A stretch of 64,000 bases of DNA from JAFCUW01 sp049898325 (lineage in GTDB: Bacteria > Pseudomonadota > Gammaproteobacteria > Burkholderiales > Burkholderiaceae_D), in assembly GCF_049898325.1 (NCBI RefSeq), contig NZ_JAFCXL010000012.1, forward strand, positions 1 to 64,000, written 5' to 3'. Every line of letters starts with the position of its first letter. Position 1 is the first letter of the stretch. Position numbers and translations under genes: made by a program. Under the pieces are notes generated by a model. That model made no database searches, was not told where the DNA came from, and saw nothing but the letters and a program-made list of their open reading frames with translations. Positions 1-8,177 of the stretch are shown one piece after another.

Positions 1-348
1 TCGGCGGTGCTCAACCGTCAGCCCGCCGAACTGCGCAAGTCGATGACCTACGACCAGGGCCGCGAGATGCATGGCCACAAAATCCTCACCGAGCGCACCG
101 GAGTGCAGATCTACTTTGCCGACCCGCACAGCCCATGGCAGCGAGGCTCCAATGAGAACACCAACGGCTTGCTGCGCCAGTACATGCCTAAAGGATCAGA
201 CCTATCGATTTACTCGCAGGACGACCTCGATGCCATTGCTCTGTCGCTCAATACGCGACCACGGGAAACGCTCGGATGGAAGTCGCCTCTGGTGGTTTAT
301 ACCGAACACATGGCTCGGCTACAATTGCAGGCCGATTCGATTCATTAA
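1..348 (+). CDS. IS30 family transposase, C-terminal part
   Basis: The frame is open from the first base of the window to TAA at 346-348, giving about 115 residues of a longer protein. It shows the C-terminal half of the IS30 DDE integrase core: the second catalytic aspartate in the TYDQG motif, and the glutamate in the PWQRGSNENTNGL block followed by RQYMPKG, which is the IS30 signature. The first catalytic aspartate and the N-terminal helix-turn-helix would lie upstream of the window. The protein would cut and join the IS ends during transposition. The visible part has no frameshift, so the copy could be intact. Confidence 0.85.
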   Translation, partial: SAVLNRQPAELRKSMTYDQGREMHGHKILTERTGVQIYFADPHSPWQRGSNENTNGLLRQYMPKGSDLSIYSQDDLDAIALSLNTRPRETLGWKSPLVVYTEHMARLQLQADSIH

Positions 349-351
349 CCC

Positions 352-379
352 GGTGTTGCACTTGATACTTGAGACCGCC
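352..379 (+). repeat. Putative right terminal inverted repeat of the IS30 element
   Basis: The 28 bases directly after the transposase stop start with GGTGTTGCACTTG and end with GAGACCGCC. They resemble the right ends of IS30 elements, which commonly carry a GTGTTGCACTT core. The matching left repeat is outside the window, so the assignment rests on position and family resemblance. Confidence 0.5.
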
Positions 380-445
380 TAGTTTACTGTCGCGTCTCAT
401 GTTACTTATGATGGTGCATGAAAGCGTCGCGCAAGTTCGCGCTTC

Positions 446-1822
446 CTACCCGTTCTGGTCCTGCAGCGTTACGCTGAAGGTGCAGCCTTTGCCGCCGATG
501 CCATCGTCCAGCGTGACGCTGCCGCCGTGCCTGCGCGCCGCCTCGCGCACGATGGCCAGGCCCAGGCCGGCGCCTGGCGCGGCGTGGCCGCTGCCCCGGT
601 AAAACCGTTCGAACACGCGTGTGCGCAGGGCTGGTGCAATGCCGGGACCGTCATCGGCCACGCTGAGCAGCACGCCCTTGTGCAGCGCCTGCAAGCGCAC
701 GCTGATGTGGCTGTGATCGGGCACGTAGGCGATGGCATTGTTGAGCAGATTCTGGACGATCGATTGCCATGCGCCCGCCTCGAGCGGGTAGGGCAGCGCG
801 TCGGGCGCCTCCAGCGACAGCACGATCTGGCGCGCCAGCGCGGCCGGCGCCAGCAGCGCCAGCGCCTGGCGCAGCGGTTGCGCCAGGTCGAGTGCGGCCG
901 CTGCCGGCTGGGCGCCCTGGTCCATGCAGGCCAGGTCCAGCAACTGGCTCAGCAGGTGCGAGGCGCGGCCGATTGCCTGGGCCATGCGGCGCGCCGCGGC
1001 GGTGCGCTCGTTGTTATCGGTGGTCATGGCCAGCACGTGGGCCTGGGCCGCCAGCACCGCCATCGGCGTGCGCAATTCATGGGCGGCATCCTGCACGAAC
1101 GCCTGTTCACGCGCGACCTTGTGGCGCAACTGGCCCAGCAAGTGGTCGAGCGCGCTCACCAGCGGCTGCAGTTCCGCGTGGACGGGAACGGCGACCAGGG
1201 CGGACAGGTCGTCGGGCCCCCTGGCCGTCAGCTGGCCGGATAGCTTGCGCAAGGGCGCCAGCGCGCGCGTGACGGCGAACCACAGGGGTAGCATGACGAA
1301 GGGAAGGGCGATGACCATATCGAGCGCCAGCGGCCCGCCCAGGGCCTTGACGAGCCAGCTGGTGGGCAGGATGGGCGCCGCCACCAGCAGCGTCCAGCGG
1401 CCGCGGCGCCCTTCGTAGAGGCGGTAGGGCTGGCCATCGGCGCTGGCGCCGACGATCTGCCCGGCCATGCCATGCAGGCCAGCCGGCACCCCCTTGGCGG
1501 AGACGAACAGGCGGGCGCCGTCGGCATTTCTCAGCTCCATCAGCACCGCGCCCGGCACGCCGCTGGCGCGATAGCTGTCGTCGATCAGGGTGGCGCTGGC
1601 AGCGACCGCCGCGCGCGCTTCGGCGGGCGCCTCGAGCGGTCCGATGAGGGTCAGCAGGTTCTCGCCCAGCCTGAGCAAGGTGCGGTCGAGGGCGGCGCGG
1701 TCGGTGGCGTCGTACAGTCCCTTGCCCAGTAACACCAGCCAGACCAGCGCAAAGGCGATCAGCAGCGTGAGCATGGCACGCCGCACCAGGGTCGGGCGCA
1801 GCAGGGCGGCCCGGGCCTTCAT
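446..1822 (-). CDS. Sensor histidine kinase of a two-component system (QseC/TctE-like)
   Basis: This 458-residue inner-membrane kinase would sense a periplasmic or membrane signal and phosphorylate the adjacent response regulator. A membrane segment lies around residues 15-34 and a second around 164-185, enclosing a periplasmic sensor domain of about 130 residues. HAMP-like linker sequence follows. The HisKA phosphorylation box is AAHELRTP with His near residue 248. The ATPase domain has an N box (QNLLNNA), a G1 box (DDGPGI) and a G2 box (GAGLGLAIV). The ATG overlaps the TGA of the upstream regulator by four bases (1819-1822), so the pair is one transcription unit with coupled translation. 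The signal is not predictable from sequence. Confidence 0.9.
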   Translation of the reverse strand: MKARAALLRPTLVRRAMLTLLIAFALVWLVLLGKGLYDATDRAALDRTLLRLGENLLTLIGPLEAPAEARAAVAASATLIDDSYRASGVPGAVLMELRNADGARLFVSAKGVPAGLHGMAGQIVGASADGQPYRLYEGRRGRWTLLVAAPILPTSWLVKALGGPLALDMVIALPFVMLPLWFAVTRALAPLRKLSGQLTARGPDDLSALVAVPVHAELQPLVSALDHLLGQLRHKVAREQAFVQDAAHELRTPMAVLAAQAHVLAMTTDNNERTAAARRMAQAIGRASHLLSQLLDLACMDQGAQPAAAALDLAQPLRQALALLAPAALARQIVLSLEAPDALPYPLEAGAWQSIVQNLLNNAIAYVPDHSHISVRLQALHKGVLLSVADDGPGIAPALRTRVFERFYRGSGHAAPGAGLGLAIVREAARRHGGSVTLDDGIGGKGCTFSVTLQDQNG

Positions 1823-2475
1823 GCGGCGATCAGGTAGCCGATGCCGCGCACGGTGCGGATGCGCTCGGCGCCGATCTTTCTGCGCAGGTTAGACACGTGC
1901 ACTTCGAGGGCGCCGAAGTCGATGGCGTCGCCCAGCGGCTCGAGCCGTTGCGCCAGCGTGCCCTTGGGCACCACCGTGCCCGGCTCGCGCGCCAGTTCCA
2001 TCAGCAGGTGAAACTCGCGCGGCGACAGCTCGAGCGGCGCGCCGTGCAGGCGCGCCACGTAGCTGCGCGGTTCGATCTGCAAGTCGCCGATGGTCCACAC
2101 TTCGCTGGCCTGGCGCGCGTAGCGGCGCAGCACCGCGCGCAGGCGCGAGAGCAGTTCGGCGGTGTCGAACGGCTTGATGAGCACGTCGTCGGCGCCGCCG
2201 TCGAGGCCGGCCAGGCGGTCGGCCAGCGCGGCGCGCGCGGTAATGATGACGATGGGCACCACCACCCCCGCGCGGCGCCAGCGCAGCAGCAGATGCAGGC
2301 CGTCGCCATCGGGCAGCGCCAGGTCCAGCAACACGCAGTCGAAGGCGGCCACCTCGGACGCCAGCGGCGCTTCGGCCAGGCGGCGCAGCCACACGCTGCT
2401 GATGCCTTCGAGTTGCAGGGCCTGCTGCAGGGCGAAGCCCAAATCGAGGTCGTCTTCCAGGATCAGGATGTGCAT
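1819..2475 (-). CDS. Response regulator, OmpR/PhoB family
   Basis: This is a 218-residue DNA-binding response regulator. The receiver domain begins at the first residues (MHILILEDD, acidic pair at 8-9), with the phosphoacceptor Asp near 51 in VLLDLALPDGDG and the conserved Lys in the LIKPFD block. The C-terminal winged helix ends in SNLRRKIG and VRGIGYL, typical of the OmpR class. The ATG at 2475 was chosen because the receiver fold starts exactly there; an in-frame extension to 2550 adds only non-conserved residues. The gene overlaps the kinase by four bases. The gap to the divergent gene at 2588 holds tandem GTTGCAAT/GTTGCATT octamers (2536-2551), a weak operator candidate. Confidence 0.92.
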   Translation of the reverse strand: MHILILEDDLDLGFALQQALQLEGISSVWLRRLAEAPLASEVAAFDCVLLDLALPDGDGLHLLLRWRRAGVVVPIVIITARAALADRLAGLDGGADDVLIKPFDTAELLSRLRAVLRRYARQASEVWTIGDLQIEPRSYVARLHGAPLELSPREFHLLMELAREPGTVVPKGTLAQRLEPLGDAIDFGALEVHVSNLRRKIGAERIRTVRGIGYLIAA

Positions 2476-2587
2476 GGTGGGGGAGGGGCGCCGTCTTTGG
2501 CTAAGCCTAAGCTTGCAGTGATTAGAATGACCCTTGTTGCAATGTTGCATTCTGCGGCATGGCGCCCTACTTCGACAAGGATGTTTG

Positions 2588-3418
2588 ATGAGTCCCTTAT
2601 TTCAATGCCGGCTGCGGCCCCTGTTGCTGCTGACGGCCTGCACGGCCGGCGCCGCCTGGGGCCAGACGGCCCCCGCGCCCGCCGCCGCGCCGATGGCCGT
2701 GGTGCAGGTGGACGGCCTGGCCGATCCCGATACCCAATCGTACCGGCGCATGCGCAAGGGGATGGATGCCTTCGAGCAGCACCATGCGCTCGCGCCTGCC
2801 GCCGCCTTGCGCTACCGGCTCTATCCGCGCCTGCCCGGGGTGCGGGCGGATGGCGTGCGCCTGCGCCTGCAGGGTGGCACGCGCAGCCTGCCCATTGCGC
2901 TCGACCCTGACCTGGGCTTCACCTTGCCACGCGACGCCCAGGCGCTCGACGATGGCGCCGACGTGGTCAGCAATCGCAAGGCGCGCAGCTTCGCCTGGGC
3001 GCCCGAAGTGATCACGCCGGGCTTGCCACCGAACACGCGGCGGCTGGGCGACCTGCGGCTCGAATGCCAGATCGACCGCGCCGCCTCGCTGCTGGTGGGC
3101 CTGAAAACACCGGCCTATTACGTGATCGAAGCGACCATCGACGTCTGCAGCACCTTTCCCGGCGCCTGGCTGTACTACGCCGAACGGGCCGTGTTCAATG
3201 TGACGATGGTGCACGGGCAACGGCGCCAGGTGCTGCTTTCTCCCTATTTGTATGGCAGCCAGGCACCCGTCGCCATCCAGATTTTTTACGATTTTTATCC
3301 CTTCCTGATCGATCGCACCTACCACCTCAAGATTTCCGACAGCAGCTGGCCGGACGACACCCTGATCGAACTCGAGTACATGGACGACGCCGTATTGAGC
3401 GCCGCGGTGGCGCCATGA
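2588..3418 (+). CDS. Exported protein of unknown function
   Basis: I do not recognise a family for this 276-residue protein. It starts with a signal-peptide-like stretch (basic CRLR, hydrophobic PLLLLTACTAGAAWG, cleavage probably near WGQ-TA). A Pro/Ala-rich linker follows, then a soluble domain with many aromatic residues towards the C terminus. The ATG at 2588 has an AAGGA-type ribosome site about eight bases upstream. It faces away from the two-component genes and overlaps the next lipoprotein gene by four bases (ATGA at 3415), so the two products are probably made together and may act together in the cell envelope. Confidence 0.7.
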   Translation: MSPLFQCRLRPLLLLTACTAGAAWGQTAPAPAAAPMAVVQVDGLADPDTQSYRRMRKGMDAFEQHHALAPAAALRYRLYPRLPGVRADGVRLRLQGGTRSLPIALDPDLGFTLPRDAQALDDGADVVSNRKARSFAWAPEVITPGLPPNTRRLGDLRLECQIDRAASLLVGLKTPAYYVIEATIDVCSTFPGAWLYYAERAVFNVTMVHGQRRQVLLSPYLYGSQAPVAIQIFYDFYPFLIDRTYHLKISDSSWPDDTLIELEYMDDAVLSAAVAP

Positions 3419-3768
3419 GGGCGCGCCTGGCTGGCCTGCTGCTGCCCGTCGTGCTGGGCTTGACGGGCTGCGCCGCGCTGACGGCGCGGCCCCTGAGCGA
3501 CGACGGCGTGCGGCTGGCGCTGACGGTGGGCGTGAGCACGCGGGCCGACGTGAGCAAGGCGTTCGGCCTGGCCACCGTCAACAGCTTTGCCAGCGGCTAC
3601 GAGGTGTGGGTCTACAGCGACAAGCGCCACGTGCCGCCGGCCACGGGCCTGATCCCCGTGGTCGGTCCCGTGATCGCCATCCTGGGCGCCGTCAAGCACG
3701 AGCGCGAACTGGTGATCCTGTTCGACCGCGAGGGGGTCGTGAAGAAATACCGGCTGCGCGAAAGTTGA
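3415..3768 (+). CDS. Small lipoprotein, BamE/SmpA-like fold possible
   Basis: This 117-residue protein has a lipoprotein signal peptide: RAR at the N terminus, a hydrophobic core and a lipobox LTGC with the modified Cys near residue 19. The mature part contains TVGVSTRADVSKAFG, which resembles the G-x-(S/T)-xxxVxxxLG opening of SmpA/OmlA (BamE) domains. A Gly/Val/Ile-rich hydrophobic stretch (TGLIPVVGPVIAILGAV) and a basic tail follow. The fold assignment is inference from this short match. Its start overlaps the stop of the preceding exported protein (ATGA). Confidence 0.7.
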   Translation: MRARLAGLLLPVVLGLTGCAALTARPLSDDGVRLALTVGVSTRADVSKAFGLATVNSFASGYEVWVYSDKRHVPPATGLIPVVGPVIAILGAVKHERELVILFDREGVVKKYRLRES

Positions 3769-3778
3769 GACCGGCTTT

Positions 3779-4231
3779 CTAGCCGGCCTGTTTTTCCATG
3801 AACACGGACAGCGGATCCTCGCTGTAGTCGCCGTAGGCGGCGCGGCGCTGGTAGCCCAGGCGCTGGTACAGCACCAGCGCTTCCGGCTGCGCCGGCCCCG
3901 TCTCGAGCATGAAAACCCGGCAACCGTGTTCGACCGCCTTCGCTTCCAGCGCCCCCATCAGGCGCTGCGCCAGGCCCCGGCCGCGCGCGCTCGGGCGCAC
4001 ATAGACACGCTTGATTTCGCCGCAGGCGGGCGTGACGACGACGGCGCCGCAGGCGAGGGCGGTGCCGGCGCTGTCGCGCGCCACGGCAAACAGCACGTTC
4101 GGGCTGAGCAGTGCGGCGATATCGAGCGCGTACACATTTTCCGCGGGATAGATCGCATACAGGTAAGCGTCGAGTTCGTCGATGAGCAGGCGCACGTCGG
4201 CCTGGTCGGGGGATTCGAAAGTAATGTGCAT
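3779..4231 (-). CDS. GNAT family N-acetyltransferase
   Basis: This is a 150-residue single-domain acetyltransferase that would transfer an acetyl group from acetyl-CoA to an unknown amine. The acetyl-CoA loop is RPSARGRGLAQRLM (the R/Q-x-x-G-x-G/A motif A) near residues 77-90, preceded by the strand EIKRVYV. The C-terminal ETG...ALVLYQRLGY segment is motif B. The start at 4231 follows from the family length; the frame stays open upstream to 4354, but that part is not conserved and would overlap the divergent gene at 4353. The substrate cannot be inferred. Confidence 0.85.
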   Translation of the reverse strand: MHITFESPDQADVRLLIDELDAYLYAIYPAENVYALDIAALLSPNVLFAVARDSAGTALACGAVVVTPACGEIKRVYVRPSARGRGLAQRLMGALEAKAVEHGCRVFMLETGPAQPEALVLYQRLGYQRRAAYGDYSEDPLSVFMEKQAG

Positions 4232-4352
4232 CAGGGGCCCTGGTAAGTTGCGCTTGCAATTTGCCTTATCATACTGCCACGCTCTTGCCGCCCGTGTTAT
4301 TCGCCGCGTCGCGATGGCGCCAGCTGCCCTGTTTGTTTGATGAGGATCCACC

Positions 4353-5003
4353 ATGTATCTGCCGACTTACCATGCGCAACCCGATGGCGAGGCCCTGTAC
4401 GCGCTGATCGAGGCGCATCCACTGGGCACCTGGGTGTGCCGTGGCGCCGGCGGATTGATCGCCAACCATCTCCCCTTCCTGCTCGACCGCACGCGCGGAC
4501 CGTGCGGCAGCTTGCTGGGCCACGTGTCGCGCGCCAACCCCGTGTGGCGCGACTTGCTGGCCGGCGAAGCGGCCGTCGTCACCTTCCAGGGGCCGCAGGC
4601 GTATATCAGCCCCGGCTGGTACCCCGGCAAGGCCGAGCACGGCAAGGTGGTGCCCACCTGGGATTACGCGGTGGCGCACGTGCACGGCACCCCGCGCGTG
4701 GTGCAGGACGGCGCCTGGCTGCTCGACGTGTTGTCGCGCCTGACGGCGGTGCACGAGGCGGCGCAAGCTGCGCCGTGGCGCGTGGCCGATGCGCCCGCCG
4801 ACTTCATCGACAAGCTGCTGGGCGCCGTGGTGGGCATTGAAATTCCCATCGAGCGCCTCAGCGGCAAGCTCAAAGCGAGCCAGGACGAAACGCTGGCGGA
4901 CCGGCTTGGTACCGTGCGAGGCCTGCGCGCGGCCGGCACCGCCAGCGCCGCCATGATGGCCGCGCTGGTCCAGCAGGCCATCGACACCACGCCGGGCGAT
5001 TGA
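4353..5003 (+). CDS. FMN-binding negative transcriptional regulator, PaiB family
   Basis: This 216-residue protein opens with MYLPTYH and contains HLPFLLD, GHVSRANPVWR and a QAYISPGWYPGK block, all hallmarks of the PaiB family (FMN-binding split-barrel fold). In Bacillus subtilis, PaiB is linked to protease and sporulation control. In proteobacteria the role is mostly unproven, and a flavin-dependent function is as likely as DNA binding. A GAGGAT ribosome site lies just before the ATG. The gene is monocistronic, facing a GNAT gene; B. subtilis paiB is itself paired with the acetyltransferase gene paiA, so the proximity may be meaningful. Confidence 0.88.
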   Translation: MYLPTYHAQPDGEALYALIEAHPLGTWVCRGAGGLIANHLPFLLDRTRGPCGSLLGHVSRANPVWRDLLAGEAAVVTFQGPQAYISPGWYPGKAEHGKVVPTWDYAVAHVHGTPRVVQDGAWLLDVLSRLTAVHEAAQAAPWRVADAPADFIDKLLGAVVGIEIPIERLSGKLKASQDETLADRLGTVRGLRAAGTASAAMMAALVQQAIDTTPGD

Positions 5004-5049
5004 CGGGACACCTTCGTATTACACTGTACTGACATTGGGGGGAACCATC

Positions 5050-5451
5050 ATGGTCAGATCGGGCGGATGTTTTTGCGGCGCGCTGCGCTACGAAGTGCAC
5101 GGCGATGTGTTCAACGTCACCACCTGTCACTGCCGCAGTTGCCGGCGCATTGCCGGCGCACCCGCGCTGTCGTGGTTCACCGTGAAGCGGGACGGCTTGC
5201 GCTGGCTGGCCGGCAACCCCGCCATTTTGCGCTCGAGCCCGGGCGTGACGCGCACCTTCTGCGCCGCCTGCGGCACCCCGCTCGGCTACCGCCGCGACGA
5301 CACGCCGGAGGAGTGCGATGTCACCTTGTGCAGCCTGGACGCGCCGGAAACGCTGGCGCCCACCGACCACACGTTTACCGGCGAGGCGCTGCCATGGAAC
5401 ATCGTCTGCGACGGCTTGCCCCGCTATCGGCGCACCCGCGCCGAGGGCTGA
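5050..5451 (+). CDS. GFA-family zinc-binding protein (CENP-V/GFA domain)
   Basis: This 133-residue protein has the cysteine pattern of the GFA (glutathione-dependent formaldehyde-activating enzyme-like) family: GGCFCGALRYE at the N terminus, CHCRSCRR near 33-40, and CAACGTPLGYR near 76-86. These bind structural and catalytic zinc. Most family members have no proven substrate, and genuine formaldehyde activation should not be assumed. The ATG at 5050 sits behind a GGGGGGAA ribosome site; an upstream in-frame ATG at 5035 would overlap that site. Confidence 0.88.
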   Translation: MVRSGGCFCGALRYEVHGDVFNVTTCHCRSCRRIAGAPALSWFTVKRDGLRWLAGNPAILRSSPGVTRTFCAACGTPLGYRRDDTPEECDVTLCSLDAPETLAPTDHTFTGEALPWNIVCDGLPRYRRTRAEG

Positions 5452-5616
5452 CGGGGGCACCGTTCACGCAGGTTTGAGCGTGTCATCCCTGTGGACGAAC
5501 ACCTAGCCGTGTCCGCCAGCGTGTTGCGGGGCACGGCCTGCGGCATCGAGGGGACTGGCGCGGGTCGCGCGAAGCGCTTATATTGGCGTGGACTTCATTT
5601 AAATTGGGAAACGACC

Positions 5617-5925
5617 ATGCTGGAGCTGCGTCCTTGCTGTGAACAATGTGCGAAGCGCCTGCCGCCAGCCTCGCTGGAGGCGCGTATCTGTTCCTACGAA
5701 TGCACGTACTGCGCCCATTGCGTGGAAACGGTGCTGCACAATGTGTGTCCCAATTGCGGCAGCGGTTTTACGGCGCGGCCCATCCGGCCCGCCCTTGACC
5801 GCCGCAGCGGCAATTACCTGGGCAATGATCCCGCGTCCACGCGCGAACTGGTCCGACCGGTCGATGCGTCCAGTTTTGCGCCTTTGCTAGCCAGCCTGCG
5901 CGACGTGCCGCCCGAGCAGCGCTAA
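5617..5925 (+). CDS. DUF1272 domain-containing cysteine-rich protein
   Basis: This 102-residue protein begins MLELRPCCEQCAKRLP and carries eight Cys residues arranged as four CxxC-like pairs (RPCCEQC, CSYECTYCAHC, CPNCGSGF), the DUF1272 pattern, probably one or two zinc ribbons. The C-terminal 45 residues are variable and look disordered. Function is unknown. The ATG at 5617 starts exactly at the conserved domain; a TATATT hexamer near 5580 could be its -10 element. It is convergent with the alcohol dehydrogenase gene, with only three bases between the stops. Confidence 0.85.
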   Translation: MLELRPCCEQCAKRLPPASLEARICSYECTYCAHCVETVLHNVCPNCGSGFTARPIRPALDRRSGNYLGNDPASTRELVRPVDASSFAPLLASLRDVPPEQR

Positions 5926-5928
5926 CGC

Positions 5929-7086
5929 TTACAAGGCTGCTGCGTAGATCGCCCGCGCGTCCTCGCGGTTCAGCGCGCGCGGGTTGTTGCCCAGCAGGCG
6001 AGTCTGCTGCATGGCGTCGTCGGCCAGCCGGTCGAGGTCGGTTTCGGCGATGCCGACTTGTTTGAGCTTGGTGGCAATTCCCGTCACGGTGGCAATTTGC
6101 TGCATTGCAATAATCAACGCCTCGGCGCGGGCCGCTTCGCTGCCAGTGGCGGCGGGCGCCACCACCCCCGCCAGTTCCGCGTAGTGGGCGGTCGCGTGCG
6201 ACAAATTAAAGCGCAGCACGTGCGGCAATACCAGTGAATTGGACAGACCATGTGGCACGTGAAAAATGCCGCCGATGGGGTAAGCGAGCGCGTGCACGGC
6301 AGCCACGGGGGCATTGCTGAACGCCTGGCCGGCCAGGCAGGCGCCCACCAGCATGGCCTGGCGTGCGTCGATGTCGCTGCCGTGCTGGCAGGCGCGCACC
6401 AGGTTGTTCGACAGCAGCGACAGCGCCTGCTTGGCCAGCAGGTCCGACAGGGGATTTTTCTTGTGCTTGCTGGTGAACGCTTCGATGGCGTGGACCATGG
6501 CGTCGATGCCCGTCGCCGCCGTCATCAGGGGCGGCAAACCCAGGGTCAGCGCCGCGTCGAGCACGGCAAGGTCCGCGTAGAGCTGGGGTGCGACCACGCC
6601 CATCTTGGTGGTTTCTCCCGTGGTGACGATGGCGATATTCGTCACTTCCGAGCCGGTGCCGGCCGTGGTGGGCACCTGGATCAGGGGCAGTCGCGTGCCC
6701 TGGACGTTGCCGATGCCGTAGATGGCGGCGATGGGCTGGGCGCTGGCGGCGAGCACGGCAATTAACTTGGCCACGTCCATCGAGCTGCCGCCGCCGATGC
6801 CGATGACGATATCGGCGCCACTGCTGCGGGCGAACTCGACGGCATTGAGCACCACCGCCTCCGGCGGATCGGCGACCACGTCGGCGTACACGCTCACACC
6901 GATGGCGTGCTGGGCCAGGCTGGCGGTGGGGCCGGCCAGCAAACCCGTGCGCATAAAGCCCGCATCGGTGACGATCAGGGCGTGGCGGGCGAGGGGGAAA
7001 CGCTCGGCCACCAGCGCGCCCAGGCGATTGGCGGCGCCGGCTTCGGCGATCAACTGGGGAACGGTGCTGAACTGGAACGGGGTCAT
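5929..7086 (-). CDS. Iron-containing alcohol dehydrogenase
   Basis: This 385-residue protein belongs to the group III (Fe-ADH) family, which interconverts alcohols and aldehydes or ketones with NAD(P). It has the cofactor motif GGGSSMDVAK near 95-104 and the PTTAGTGSEVT signature near 137-147. Metal-ligand histidines lie in DAMVHAIEAF and in the AYPIGG...HVPHGLSNS segment. Length is normal for the family. Adjacent genes do not reveal the substrate. It is divergent from the TauE/SafE gene, and the gap between them contains a parS site. Confidence 0.92.
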   Translation of the reverse strand: MTPFQFSTVPQLIAEAGAANRLGALVAERFPLARHALIVTDAGFMRTGLLAGPTASLAQHAIGVSVYADVVADPPEAVVLNAVEFARSSGADIVIGIGGGSSMDVAKLIAVLAASAQPIAAIYGIGNVQGTRLPLIQVPTTAGTGSEVTNIAIVTTGETTKMGVVAPQLYADLAVLDAALTLGLPPLMTAATGIDAMVHAIEAFTSKHKKNPLSDLLAKQALSLLSNNLVRACQHGSDIDARQAMLVGACLAGQAFSNAPVAAVHALAYPIGGIFHVPHGLSNSLVLPHVLRFNLSHATAHYAELAGVVAPAATGSEAARAEALIIAMQQIATVTGIATKLKQVGIAETDLDRLADDAMQQTRLLGNNPRALNREDARAIYAAAL

Positions 7087-7155
7087 GGGCGTGGGGGCGT
7101 GGCGGTTCGGACCACCAGCTTACACCAGCAGCCTCGCCTTGCGCAGCGCGTGCGC

Positions 7156-7171
7156 TGTTCCACGTGGAACA
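7156..7171. promoter_or_regulatory. parS centromere site 1
   Basis: TGTTCCACGTGGAACA is a perfect 16-bp palindrome. It differs from the general bacterial parS consensus TGTTTCACGTGAAACA only by a symmetric T/C, A/G pair; the same variant core is known in Pseudomonas parS sites. It lies in the divergent gap between the alcohol dehydrogenase and TauE/SafE genes, about 3.7 kb before parA. It would be bound by the ParB encoded at 11718-12602. Confidence 0.88.
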
Positions 7172-7231
7172 GCGGCCGCATCGCTCTCCTATTTCCTGCG
7201 TACAATTATGGTTTTTGCACGGGGAGATGGC

Positions 7232-7996
7232 GTGGAATACATGGTACTGGCGCTGGCGGCGTTTTTGGCGGGACTGGTCGATGCGGTGGTCGGGGGCGGG
7301 GGCCTGATCCAGGTGCCCGTGCTGTTCTCGGCCTTTCCCCGCGAAGTGCCGGCCACGCTGCTGGGCACCAGCAAGCTGGCCGGGGTGTTCGGCACGGGTG
7401 CGGCCGCGGTCAATTACGCGCGGCGGGTGAGGGTGGCGTGGAGCGCGGCGGCGCCGGCCGCACTGGCGGCGTTCGCCCTGTCCTTCCTGGGCGCATGGAC
7501 GGTGACGCGCATGCCGGGCGATTATTTTCGGCTGTTGCTGCCGGTCGTGCTGATCGCCGTGGCCGTCTATACCTTTCGCAAGAAGGACTTTGGCGCCATC
7601 CATGCGCCGCTGCACAGCGGCGCGAAGGAGAAAATCATTGCGCTGGGGATGGGGGCGGCGATCGGCTTTTACGATGGTTTTTTTGGCCCCGGCACGGGCA
7701 GCTTCTTGATGTTCCTGTTTGTGCGCTTTTTCGGCTTCGATTTTCTCAGCGCGTCGGCGGCGGCCAAGCTGGTCAACGTCGCCTGCAACGTGGCCGCCTT
7801 GCTGTGGTTCGGCTACAGCGGCCACCTGCTGTGGCAACTGGGCTTGATGATGGCCGTGTGCCAGGTGGCCGGATCGCTGCTGGGCACCCGCCTGGCGATT
7901 CGTCACGGCAGCGTGTTCGTCCGCAAATTGTTCCTCGTCGTCGTCTGCCTGTTGATTCTCAAGACGGGATTCGACGCCATCAAGCGGCTCGTCTAG
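7232..7996 (+). CDS. Sulfite exporter TauE/SafE family membrane protein
   Basis: About 254 residues with some eight hydrophobic segments. The N-terminal half-repeat has VDAVVGGGGLIQVP and the second half-repeat has GFYDGFFGPGTGSF, the paired glycine-rich motifs of the TauE/SafE (DUF81) family. These proteins export sulfur-containing or organic anions; the substrate here is unknown. I chose the GTG at 7232 because GGGGAG lies about six bases upstream. An ATG at 7208 is also in frame but sits almost on a TACAAT (-10-like) hexamer, and an ATG at 7241 is another option. Confidence 0.88.
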   Translation: MEYMVLALAAFLAGLVDAVVGGGGLIQVPVLFSAFPREVPATLLGTSKLAGVFGTGAAAVNYARRVRVAWSAAAPAALAAFALSFLGAWTVTRMPGDYFRLLLPVVLIAVAVYTFRKKDFGAIHAPLHSGAKEKIIALGMGAAIGFYDGFFGPGTGSFLMFLFVRFFGFDFLSASAAAKLVNVACNVAALLWFGYSGHLLWQLGLMMAVCQVAGSLLGTRLAIRHGSVFVRKLFLVVVCLLILKTGFDAIKRLV

Positions 7997-8002
7997 GGCG
8001 AT

Positions 8003-8018
8003 TGTTTCACGTGAAACG
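8003..8018. promoter_or_regulatory. parS centromere site 2
   Basis: TGTTTCACGTGAAACG matches 15 of 16 positions of the universal parS consensus TGTTTCACGTGAAACA. It lies between the TauE/SafE gene and mnmG, 24 bp from site 3. Confidence 0.92.
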
Positions 8019-8041
8019 GCGGCCGGCCGCGCCCGCTGCGC

Positions 8042-8057
8042 TGTTTCACGTGGAACC
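8042..8057. promoter_or_regulatory. parS centromere site 3
   Basis: TGTTTCACGTGGAACC is a hybrid of the T/A and C/G forms of the parS core. With sites 1 and 2 it forms a cluster of three ParB sites within 902 bp, just upstream of mnmG-rsmG-parAB. Confidence 0.82.
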
Positions 8058-8177
8058 ACGATGGGCGAAAAAGCCGCAGTGGCAGGGCGCGTGGGCAGCA
8101 AAAACGGGCTGAGACGAATTGTTGGGCACAAAAGACTCTATAATCGGGGCTCAACCTCCTCGCTTTACGCTCCCAAC

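Larger units (their letters stand above)
1..379 (+). mobile_element. Right end of an IS30-family insertion sequence (partial)
   Basis: The window opens inside a transposase reading frame that stops at 348. A terminus-like sequence (352-379) follows, and beyond it the sequence no longer looks like IS DNA. The left end lies outside the window, so neither the full length nor the target duplication can be checked. The protein motifs and the short distance from stop codon to terminus fit the IS30 family. The element abuts the 3' end of the convergent histidine kinase gene, which appears intact. Confidence 0.75.

Noticed and set aside
6206..8131. A 641-codon minus-strand frame starting near the parS sites
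   Set aside because: It overlaps the alcohol dehydrogenase (same strand, other frame) and TauE/SafE (opposite strand), and runs through two parS sites and the mnmG promoter; its sequence is low-complexity.
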